From assembly GCA_017424205.1 (NCBI GenBank), contig JAFPAS010000316.1, positions 1-6,779 of the forward strand: 6,779 nt of DNA, written 5' to 3'. The translations under genes were made by a program, and so were the position numbers. Below the pieces are notes generated by a model, which saw nothing but the letters and a program-made list of their open reading frames with translations, ran no database searches and was not told where the DNA came from. The DNA comes from Prevotella sp. Lineage in GTDB: Bacteria; Bacteroidota; Bacteroidia; Bacteroidales; Bacteroidaceae. Each line of letters starts with the position of its first letter. Position 1 is the stretch's first letter. This document shows positions 1 through 6,210 of the stretch, in pieces.

Positions 1-648
1 ATAGTCTGTTGTTCCCTCGTATGCCATGAGCGCCGTGAGCTGCATGTCCTCGCAGGGGTAGATATTGTCGCGGAAGAAACGGCTGTGGCGGGCGTAGCAG
101 CGGCGGAAGGCATCGTTGCGGTACATGGCTGTGCAGAGGTGTACTGCCGGACGGTATCGCTGCGACAATACTCTCGCTGCCATCTCAGCGCCTTCAGCAG
201 GTCTGGTATCGTAAGGATACTCCGCAGCAGGCATGATGCTGCCGGTCTGTTCGCAGCGCACATCATAGTCAGTGTGCAGCATGACACACTGCGGATGCTC
301 TTCCATGTATCTGCGCTGGCGTTCAAGTTTTGTGGTGTCGGTCCATTCGTCGTCGCCGGCAAGGTCGGCAATATACTTTCCGCGAGCCATCAGCAGACAG
401 TCGAAATAATTCTCCTCCACACCTTTGTTACGCTCGTTGCGGATATACCTGATTTGTTCAGGATATCGGCTGGCATAGTCGCGGCAGATATCTGCGGTGC
501 GGTCAGACGAACAGTCGTCGCCAATAATGATTTCTACGCCCCACTCACACTGCTGACGCAGTATGCTGTCGAGCGCACGTCCGATGGTCTGCTCCTGATT
601 GTAGGTGCAGACAACAACAGAGATGATATTGCGGAAAGTTTCTTCCAT
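1..648 (-). CDS. Family 2 glycosyltransferase, 3' end cut by window edge
   Basis: This is a cytoplasmic or membrane-associated GT-A fold enzyme that probably transfers a sugar from a nucleotide-sugar to a glycan (cell-surface polysaccharide, O-antigen or protein glycan); donor and acceptor cannot be told. The start is the ATG at 648-646 (minus strand), and 216 codons are open to the left edge. Visible in the protein: an N-terminal strand with VVVCTYNQ (residues 11-18), the nucleotide-binding IIIGDDCSSDRT (40-51), NKGVEENYFDCLLMARGKYI (74-93), and the acidic AGDDEW (97-102) in the place of the metal-binding DxD. KLERQRRYMEEHP (107-119) follows, as is usual for this group. Such enzymes usually have about 280-340 residues, so the C-terminal third is missing only because of the window edge. 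It is transcribed away from the protease gene, and a link to protease or pectin metabolism is not supported. The family call is firm; substrate is unknown. Confidence 0.93.
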   Translation of the reverse strand, partial: MEETFRNIISVVVCTYNQEQTIGRALDSILRQQCEWGVEIIIGDDCSSDRTADICRDYASRYPEQIRYIRNERNKGVEENYFDCLLMARGKYIADLAGDDEWTDTTKLERQRRYMEEHPQCVMLHTDYDVRCEQTGSIMPAAEYPYDTRPAEGAEMAARVLSQRYRPAVHLCTAMYRNDAFRRCYARHSRFFRDNIYPCEDMQLTALMAYEGTTDY

Positions 649-691
649 ACACACATATAACGTATGAAAGGTAGAAAATATTTTATCTAAC

Positions 692-724
692 TTGCCGATA
701 TTCAAGAAAAAAGATATATATTTG
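692..724 (+). promoter_or_regulatory. Putative Bacteroidetes-type promoter for the S8 protease gene
   Basis: The sequence TATATTTG at 717-724 matches the Bacteroidetes -7 element TAnnTTTG in full. A TTG at 692-694 lies 22 bp upstream, close to the expected place of the -33 TTTG element. Transcription would begin near 730-732, giving a leader of about 20 nt before the ATG at 753. The leader end, GGAAAACAATTC, is A-rich and has no clear Shine-Dalgarno site, as is usual in this phylum. A one-mismatch second copy of the -7 motif (AATATTTG) lies at 728-735 but has no partner. The call rests on motif match only. Confidence 0.6.
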
Positions 725-752
725 CAGAATATTTGCTGTTGGAAAACAATTC

Positions 753-2894
753 ATGAAAAAATATATATTGATAAATATAGTTCTCGGCATGCTCCTGAGC
801 ATCTGCTTTTCTGCCTCCGCGCAAGACTACAGCAAGATGTCAAGCATGGTGAGGCGCATGGCTTACGACTGCCGTTTGTCTGGCAAGAAGCAGCTTCCTA
901 TGCGACAGAAAGCAGCTTCTTACGCAACAGCAAGCAGCGTAAGACAACAGAGCATGACGGCTTTCGTGCGCTGCGCTGACACTGACGTTCTGCGTAGCGA
1001 GGGATGCCGCATTCTGGCGTCGTGGGACGACATACACATTGCTACTGTGCCGCTGAAGGCTATCGCTCCGCTGTCAGAGCGCCGCGAGGTGAAACGCATC
1101 GAGGCGGGCATGTCGTGCAGCATGGCTGCCGACACAACGGCAAGCATTGCACGTGTCACCGACGTGTGGCAGCAGACGGTGGCTGGCGTGCCGCTTGACG
1201 GCAGCGGGGTGGTCATGGGCGTCATGGATGTGGGCTTCGACCTTACACACCCTACATTCTACTCACGCGACATGAGCCGCTATCGCATCCGCGCCATCTG
1301 GGACCAGCTCGACTTCTCTTCAGCCGGACAGCCATACACTGGCACCGACACGATATACGTAGGACGCCAGTACACCACAGAGAGCGAGATTCTCGCCAAG
1401 GCATATACTGCCGATGCCGGTATATGCACTCACGGCACTCACACCGCCGGAATAGCGGCTGGCAGCGGAACGGAGGACGGGAAGACATGGCGATACAGCG
1501 GCATGGCACCTGAGGCTGACCTGTGTCTTGTGGCAAATCTTGTGAGCGACAATATCAGCCTCATCAGCGCTGACAGCGTAAATCTCTACACCAACGCCAC
1601 GGATATGCTCGGATTCAAGTATATATTCGACTATGCGGCATCTGTGGGCAAGCCATGTGTCATAAACTTCAGCGAGGGATCGCAGGAAACATTCTACGAC
1701 ACACAGCTATATAACGAAGTGCTGGCGAAGCTTGTCGGACCAGGACGCATCATCTGCGCAGCCGCTGGCAACGAGGCATGGAAGCAGACGCACTTCAGCA
1801 AGCCGCTGGGTGTGGAAGAGGCTGGCGCATTCATCCTTGGCTCTGAGAGGACGGCATTCTACTTCATGCGCTCTGACAAGCCGGTGAACATGACAATGTC
1901 GTTCTACTACTCGCCTGACAGCACACTGATACAGCGTACATACGACACCGCACCGCTGGCAGCACACGGCGACTCAATACTGACTGACAGCATCGACATC
2001 AATGGCGACAGATATACGGTCATGATAACATGCTACCCGTCATGCTACAACGCAGAGCAATGGGCTACGGAAGTGTGCCTGACCGACACCATACGTGCCA
2101 TAAACAACCAGGCAGCACCTGTCGCGCTGAAGGTGCACGGAGCAGACAACGCCATCGACGTGTTTGCATACATCGGACAATTCGCATCAAACGGCATAGA
2201 CCCTTCGCTGAAAGACTACGACAACACGCACAACATACTCTTCCCGGCTTCTGCTCCTGACATCATCTGCGTAGGCGGAACGGGATATACGACACAGCAC
2301 ACCAATATCTACGGCGAGACTATGGTGAGCAACGTGGCAGAGAAAGGCAACCGCATGGCTTACAGCAGCATCGGTCCGACAAGAAGCGGACTGACCAAGC
2401 CTGATGTCATGGCACCCGGACAGAATGTTGTGTCGGCATACAGCAGCCGATATTATGAGGTGAAACATGAGGCTGCCGACATCAGATGGAGCGTGAGGGA
2501 GTTCAGCCACAACGGCAGGAAATATCTGTGGACATCAAACTCTGGCACATCAATGGCTGCGCCTGTCGTGGCTGGTGTCGTGGCGCTGTGGCTGCAGGCA
2601 TGCCCTACTCTCTCGCCAGCACAGGTCATGGATGTCATTGCCAACACGGCTGTGAGAAAGCATGCTGACATGGAATATCCGAACAACCTATACGGCTACG
2701 GAGAAATAGACGCTGCGGCTGGACTTAAATACATTGAGCGCGTATATACCGGAATACAGAATATTTATGACGATAACAGCAACATCAACGGCAACATCAA
2801 CGGGAAGGCTATATACGACCTGTGCGGCCGACGACTCAAATCGATGCCTGCAAAAGGCATATTCATTGTTGGCGGCAAGAAGGTGGTGAGATAG
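753..2894 (+). CDS. Secreted S8 family (subtilisin-like) serine protease with short C-terminal sorting-like tail
   Basis: This is an exported endopeptidase of 713 residues. Residues 1-23 form a Sec signal peptide (MKKYILINIVLG..., cleavage likely after ASA or ASAQ). Residues about 68-119 (TAFVRCADTDVL...IEAG) resemble a protease propeptide/inhibitor region. The catalytic domain begins near 150: Asp159 in VVMGVMDVGFDLTHP, His227 in THGTHTAGIAAGS, oxyanion Asn340 in CAAAGNE, and nucleophile Ser600 in NSGTSMAAPVVAGVVAL. All four are intact, so it should be active. About 150 residues (roughly 345-495) are inserted between the Asn and the returning core strand PDIICVGGTG; the predicted strand-rich content recalls jelly-roll inserts of some S8 proteases, but this is inference. 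The core ends near 664, followed by a linker (DDNSNINGNING) and a tail (685-713) matching the one on the pectate lyase. The start is the first ATG after the promoter and is fixed by the signal peptide. Natural substrate is unknown. Confidence 0.95.
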   Translation: MKKYILINIVLGMLLSICFSASAQDYSKMSSMVRRMAYDCRLSGKKQLPMRQKAASYATASSVRQQSMTAFVRCADTDVLRSEGCRILASWDDIHIATVPLKAIAPLSERREVKRIEAGMSCSMAADTTASIARVTDVWQQTVAGVPLDGSGVVMGVMDVGFDLTHPTFYSRDMSRYRIRAIWDQLDFSSAGQPYTGTDTIYVGRQYTTESEILAKAYTADAGICTHGTHTAGIAAGSGTEDGKTWRYSGMAPEADLCLVANLVSDNISLISADSVNLYTNATDMLGFKYIFDYAASVGKPCVINFSEGSQETFYDTQLYNEVLAKLVGPGRIICAAAGNEAWKQTHFSKPLGVEEAGAFILGSERTAFYFMRSDKPVNMTMSFYYSPDSTLIQRTYDTAPLAAHGDSILTDSIDINGDRYTVMITCYPSCYNAEQWATEVCLTDTIRAINNQAAPVALKVHGADNAIDVFAYIGQFASNGIDPSLKDYDNTHNILFPASAPDIICVGGTGYTTQHTNIYGETMVSNVAEKGNRMAYSSIGPTRSGLTKPDVMAPGQNVVSAYSSRYYEVKHEAADIRWSVREFSHNGRKYLWTSNSGTSMAAPVVAGVVALWLQACPTLSPAQVMDVIANTAVRKHADMEYPNNLYGYGEIDAAAGLKYIERVYTGIQNIYDDNSNINGNINGKAIYDLCGRRLKSMPAKGIFIVGGKKVVR
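888..930 (+). repeat. Imperfect direct repeat, 22-bp period, within the protease propeptide region
   Basis: Two 21-nt units at 888-908 and 910-930 agree at 18 of 21 positions; both start AAGCAGCTTC and end ACAG. The period is 22 bp, not a multiple of three, so the two copies are read in different frames: KQLPMRQ for the first and KAASYATA for the second. In the frame of the second copy, the first would also read EAASYATE. The region lies between the signal peptide and the propeptide-like domain, where length and sequence are probably loosely constrained. Confidence 0.7.
2781..2804 (+). repeat. 12-bp tandem repeat, two copies, in the linker before the protease C-terminal tail
   Basis: AACATCAACGGC (2781-2792) is followed at once by AACATCAACGGG (2793-2804), differing only in the last base. 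It is in frame and encodes NINGNING, part of a flexible polar linker between the catalytic domain and the tail. Slippage here would change linker length in four-residue steps without breaking the frame. Confidence 0.85.
2805..2891 (+). other. C-terminal sorting-like tail of the S8 protease
   Basis: Residues 685-713 read as KAIYDLCGRRLKSMPAKG followed by IFIVGGKKVVR. The pattern (I/V)YDxxGRR...KGI(F/Y)IVGGKKVV is that of short tails common on secreted Prevotella and Bacteroides proteins, and it resembles the end of the type IX secretion C-terminal domain. The segment is much shorter than a full type IX domain (about 70-100 residues), so whether it directs type IX export, surface attachment or something else is not settled by the sequence. 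Confidence 0.65.
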
Positions 2895-2971
2895 CAAGTA
2901 AGTATTCTGCTCCACATCATAACTCCCGAAACTAAATTCTATAAAATAACCATATTATTCACTAACCAAAA

Positions 2972-5900
2972 ATGATTAAGATTTCAAGATTTCTTTCTTT
3001 CATCATCTTCATTGCTCTTTCTGCTGTCAGCGCACAGGCTGCTGTAACTGAGGCAAAGGGATGGTTTGAAGCGGCTTACGCTCAGTGGGAACCAGTTAGC
3101 GGCGCGGCTGACTATAACGTGTATATTGCACCAGAGGGTGGCGAATACACCCAGCTCGACAAAGAGCTCGTGCGCAAGTATCCTTCATACTATCGTGCTG
3201 ACGCCGTAGGTCTGAAGGCTGGCTCTTACACCATGAAGATTGTGCCTGTAGACGCAGCGAAGGCTGAGATGACTGCTGCTGCCATGACAACAGCTGCGCT
3301 GACCGTAAAGGCGCACGACCGTGCAGGTTTTGCTCATGTCGGCATGAGCGGAGGCATCGGTGCATACAAGAACGACGGTACGCTGAAAGACGGTGCTAAG
3401 GTGATATACGTCTGGGCGGACAATGCCAGCACAGTGTCAACTGTCGTGACCGTGGGCAGCGGAAAAACACAGACTGCCGTAGGCATGCAGGACATCATCT
3501 ATCTCTATCAGAAGGGATATGACAAGACTCCTATTGCCTTCCGCATCATCGGTACAATCAAGAAGGAGAATATGGACGAGCTGGGCTCAAGCGCTGAGGG
3601 TCTGCAGATTAAAGGCAAGAATGGATATGCTGACATGCCTATCACTATCGAGGGCATAGGCATCGACGCTGCCATCTCTGGCTTCGGCATTCTCTGCCGC
3701 AGCGTGAAGGGTGTGGAGCTCCGCAACTTCTCTGTGCAGCTGTGCATGGACGACTGCATCTCGCTCGACACCGACAACTCTAACATCTGGATTCATAACA
3801 TGGACTTCTTCTATGGCAACACCGGCGGCGACGCTGACCAGGCGAAGGGCGACGGAACAGTAGACATCAAGAGCGGGTCAACTCACATCACCATGTCTTA
3901 CTGCCACTTTATCGACTGCGGCAAGGCATCACTCGGCGGCATGTCGGGCGAGACAACAAGCCTGTGGCAGACATTCCATCATAACTGGTTCGACCACTCT
4001 GACTCTCGTCATCCACGCATCCGCGCCATGTTCTTCCATGTATACAATAACTACTACGACGGCATCTCAAAGTATGGCATCGGCGCAACATCAGGCGGTT
4101 CAGCGTTTGTTGAGAGCAACTACTTCCGCAACTGCAAGTATCCTATGCTCATTTCAAAGCAGGGCACTGACGCTGAGGGCGACGGCACATTCTCTGGCGA
4201 ACCAGGCGGTGTGATAAAGGCGTATGACAACGTGATACTCAATCCACGCAAGGTGCAGTACTACAACGGCTCGCAGACTGACGGCAAATGGGACGCTGTG
4301 CTCGCATCATCACGCGAAGAAAGCATCAGCGCAAAATGCTACTCTGGCGGCACAGGATATAACAACGAGGCTGACCAGGCGGCTCGCTCGCAGTATATCG
4401 AGTTCTCGCTCGACAAGGCTGCTGATGTTCCTGCCATCGTTAAGGGCTGGTATGGCGCAGGACGCATGGGACACGGCGATATAAAGTGGACATTCAACAA
4501 CTCTGTGCAGGATGAGAACTATGACGTTATCAGCGACATGAAGAGCATGCTGCAGCAGTACAGATCAACTCTCGAAGGCTTCGCTGACGGCACAGCAATC
4601 AAGAACGGCGGTGCTACACAGACTGTCGACGCAGGCGACGGCAAGGGCATCGACCCTGCTGTCAACGACGCATACGTTCCGTCATACGCAGGAGGCGGAG
4701 GTAGCGGAACAGTGACTGCCGGCAACTACGTCATCGGCTCTTCGGCTGATTACTTCTGGACCATCGCTGACAATGCGGCAGCCACTGAAGCGCTCATCGC
4801 CGACGGCACTATCTCGCTCAGCGACGGCTCTTCGTTCCAGACAACAAAGAACGTGGCTGGCGGCGACGGCACAGTATATTCTGACAAGATTGGCTCGCTC
4901 AGCCTTGCAAAAGAGGGCGGCCACGCCACATTCTATCATGCTTCAGGCATACACACACTCAACGTCTACATGGCACGCACTGGCTCGTTTGCTGGCGAGA
5001 TACAGGGCAGCAACGACGGCGCGGCATTCACAAAGATTACTGACTACAGCGGCAAGAAAGGCATCATCGAAGAGAGTGTCACTCCTGCCACTCCTTACAA
5101 ATACATACGCGTCATCAACTCATCGACTGGCTCGCTCAATATCCAGGGCATCAAAATAGCCATTCCGGGCGAGGGCGGAGAAACTCCTGATACGCCTGAC
5201 ACTCCTGACACACCGCAGTTGAGCAATGACGCTTCTGCCACATTCACTCTCAACGGCAGCAGCATTGCCATGTCTGGCACATCATACACACTCTCTGTGC
5301 CTTTCGATGCAACGGAGACTCAGTACACCATTGGCGTGACTCCTGCCGAGAAGGCTACACTGAGAAGCGTGACTGGCGCAACAGAGACTGCCGGAGCATA
5401 CGTCATCAGCGCACCAGCACCTGGCGAGACAGCCACTGCCACATTCACCATCGTGGCGGAGAACGGCACAACTGTCAAGACATACACCGTCAATATAGCG
5501 AAAGGTGTTGACCCTGCCACTCTCCCAGCATCTGAAATATGCCACTTCCTCGACAAGGCTCCATCACTCAGCTACGTCACAGTGAGCGGCAACTACTCTG
5601 ACTCTAAGGGTTCGGTGACACACAACGGTACAGAATACGGCATGTGTCTGAAGATTGAGAGCGCTACAAACATCACCATCACTCCGCCTGCAAACAGCAA
5701 GGTGACACTCGTGTTTGACGGAGCAGGCAAGCGTTTCAAACTCGACGGCGAGACACTGACTACCGGAGCCGACGGCAAGTACGCCTTCGACGCTACTGGC
5801 GGACAGACATACACGCTAACAAAGGGCGACTCGATGAATCTCTTCCTCATCATCTTCGAGCAGGCATCATCTACCGGCATCACCCTTACACCTGCCCAGC

Positions 5901-6001
5901 CAGCAGCACCAGCAGCCATCTACACCATCGACGGCAAGCGTGTTAACAGCATGCAGAAGGGCGGCATATACATCATCGGCGGAAAGAAAGTCGTTATGTA
6001 G
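2972..6001 (+). CDS. Secreted multi-modular pectate lyase, polysaccharide lyase family 1
   Basis: This enzyme (1009 residues) should cleave homogalacturonan by calcium-dependent beta-elimination outside the cell. Order: signal peptide 1-23 (cleavage near AQA); FnIII-like domain about 28-112 (AQWEPVSGAADYNVYI, SYTMKIVPVDA); PL1 beta-helix about 117-535. PL1 marks are CMDDCISLDTDNSNIWIH (258-275, candidate calcium-binding acids), DGTVDIKSGS (294-303, matching the PelC Glu166/Asp170 region), GKASLGG with Lys318, and SRHPRIR with Arg346-Pro348-Arg351, the RxPxxR motif holding the catalytic arginine. A glycine-rich linker (573-579) leads to a beta-rich module (580-730; IQGSNDGAAFTKI, YKYIRVINSSTGSLNIQGIKI), a (TPD)3 linker, a cadherin-like/Ig-like module (752-843), another beta module (855-963) often seen on Bacteroidetes lyases, and a sorting-like tail. 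The start context ACTAACCAAAAATG has no Shine-Dalgarno site. The gene begins 77 bp after the protease with no terminator and no clear promoter between, so co-transcription is likely. Exact pectin preference and module ligands are inferred. Confidence 0.95.
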   Translation: MIKISRFLSFIIFIALSAVSAQAAVTEAKGWFEAAYAQWEPVSGAADYNVYIAPEGGEYTQLDKELVRKYPSYYRADAVGLKAGSYTMKIVPVDAAKAEMTAAAMTTAALTVKAHDRAGFAHVGMSGGIGAYKNDGTLKDGAKVIYVWADNASTVSTVVTVGSGKTQTAVGMQDIIYLYQKGYDKTPIAFRIIGTIKKENMDELGSSAEGLQIKGKNGYADMPITIEGIGIDAAISGFGILCRSVKGVELRNFSVQLCMDDCISLDTDNSNIWIHNMDFFYGNTGGDADQAKGDGTVDIKSGSTHITMSYCHFIDCGKASLGGMSGETTSLWQTFHHNWFDHSDSRHPRIRAMFFHVYNNYYDGISKYGIGATSGGSAFVESNYFRNCKYPMLISKQGTDAEGDGTFSGEPGGVIKAYDNVILNPRKVQYYNGSQTDGKWDAVLASSREESISAKCYSGGTGYNNEADQAARSQYIEFSLDKAADVPAIVKGWYGAGRMGHGDIKWTFNNSVQDENYDVISDMKSMLQQYRSTLEGFADGTAIKNGGATQTVDAGDGKGIDPAVNDAYVPSYAGGGGSGTVTAGNYVIGSSADYFWTIADNAAATEALIADGTISLSDGSSFQTTKNVAGGDGTVYSDKIGSLSLAKEGGHATFYHASGIHTLNVYMARTGSFAGEIQGSNDGAAFTKITDYSGKKGIIEESVTPATPYKYIRVINSSTGSLNIQGIKIAIPGEGGETPDTPDTPDTPQLSNDASATFTLNGSSIAMSGTSYTLSVPFDATETQYTIGVTPAEKATLRSVTGATETAGAYVISAPAPGETATATFTIVAENGTTVKTYTVNIAKGVDPATLPASEICHFLDKAPSLSYVTVSGNYSDSKGSVTHNGTEYGMCLKIESATNITITPPANSKVTLVFDGAGKRFKLDGETLTTGADGKYAFDATGGQTYTLTKGDSMNLFLIIFEQASSTGITLTPAQPAAPAAIYTIDGKRVNSMQKGGIYIIGGKKVVM
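5183..5215 (+). repeat. Thr-Pro-Asp repeat linker in the pectate lyase
   Basis: Residues 738-748 read TPDTPDTPDTP, three TPD units plus a final TP, flanked by GEGGE and QLSND. The 9-bp units vary at third positions (ACTCCTGAT, ACGCCTGAC, ACTCCTGAC). It joins the first accessory beta module to the cadherin-like module and is of the extended Pro/Thr linker type used in secreted multi-domain carbohydrate enzymes. Confidence 0.85.
5918..5998 (+). other. C-terminal sorting-like tail of the pectate lyase
   Basis: Residues 983-1009 read IYTIDGKRVNSMQKGGIY followed by IIGGKKVVM. They align without gaps to the protease tail (IYDLCGRRLKSMPAKGIF followed by IVGGKKVVR), sharing IY, G, R, SM, K, G, I and GGKKVV. 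An Ala/Pro-rich linker (974-982) precedes it. As for the protease, the tail suggests a shared late export or surface-retention step, but it is too short for a full type IX sorting domain. Confidence 0.65.
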
Positions 6002-6015
6002 CTCTAACACACATA

Positions 6016-6031
6016 GTCAGTCATAACTGAC
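6016..6031 (+). repeat. Small inverted repeat after the pectate lyase stop codon
   Basis: GTCAGT (6016-6021) and ACTGAC (6026-6031) pair perfectly around the loop CATA. It lies 14 nt after the stop codon and just before the large terminator stem. There is no U tract after it, so it is not itself a terminator; it could be a minor stem at the end of the messenger or chance. Confidence 0.45.
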
Positions 6032-6043
6032 AACATAATAAAC

Positions 6044-6093
6044 AGCGAGGGATGCATCCGAACATTTGCGGACGCATCCCTCGCTTCTGTTTT
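6044..6093 (+). terminator. Intrinsic terminator of the protease-pectate lyase unit
   Basis: A 17-nt arm AGCGAGGGATGCATCCG (6044-6060) pairs with CGGACGCATCCCTCGCT (6069-6085) around the 8-nt loop AACATTTG, with one A-C mismatch inside the stem. TCTGTTTT (6086-6093) follows as the U-rich tract. The position, about 40 nt after the pectate lyase stop, fits termination of that transcript and separates it from the recombinase gene. The matching upstream side (ATAATAAAC) is A/T-rich, but on the minus strand it would give only a weak U tract. Confidence 0.88.
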
Positions 6094-6210
6094 AATCATG
6101 AAAGAGCAAAGAGCAGAGCTATAGGCGCAGATATATGGTAGCAGCTATCGGTATAGTTATAAATAGAAACAGACCGAGAGGAAGAGCGTAGCGAACAAAA
6201 AGTATCAATT

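Noticed and set aside
85..660. A 191-codon open frame on the plus strand over the glycosyltransferase
   Set aside because: The minus strand of the same stretch gives a clear GT2 protein with motifs in order; the plus-strand protein has no recognisable family features and is a frame shadow.
666..673. Minus-strand promoter box TACCTTTC for the glycosyltransferase
   Set aside because: It has one mismatch in the last, usually conserved G, and the only TTG upstream is 29 bp away, beyond normal spacing. Too weak to list as a feature.
692..979. A 95-codon plus-strand open frame overlapping the start of the protease
   Set aside because: It starts upstream of the protease promoter box, lacks a signal or family motif, and most of it is the +1-shifted reading of the protease N-terminus. 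The repeat at 888-930 explains its AASYAT similarity to the real protein.
2895..2971. Separate promoter for the pectate lyase
   Set aside because: No TAnnTTTG box or TTTG partner is visible; TAAATTCT near 2933-2940 matches only four of six fixed positions. Read-through from the protease is simpler.
4773..5159. A 128-codon plus-strand frame within the pectate lyase
   Set aside because: It is rich in Ala, Arg, Ser and Thr as expected from reading this GC-rich gene out of frame, and the lyase frame is continuous through it.
6094..6210. Long inverted repeats of an invertible promoter or an att site beside the recombinase
   Set aside because: Only stems of 4-6 bp and short A/G-rich repeats are visible, no match to another part of the window, and no tRNA or small RNA gene that could serve as an integration target.
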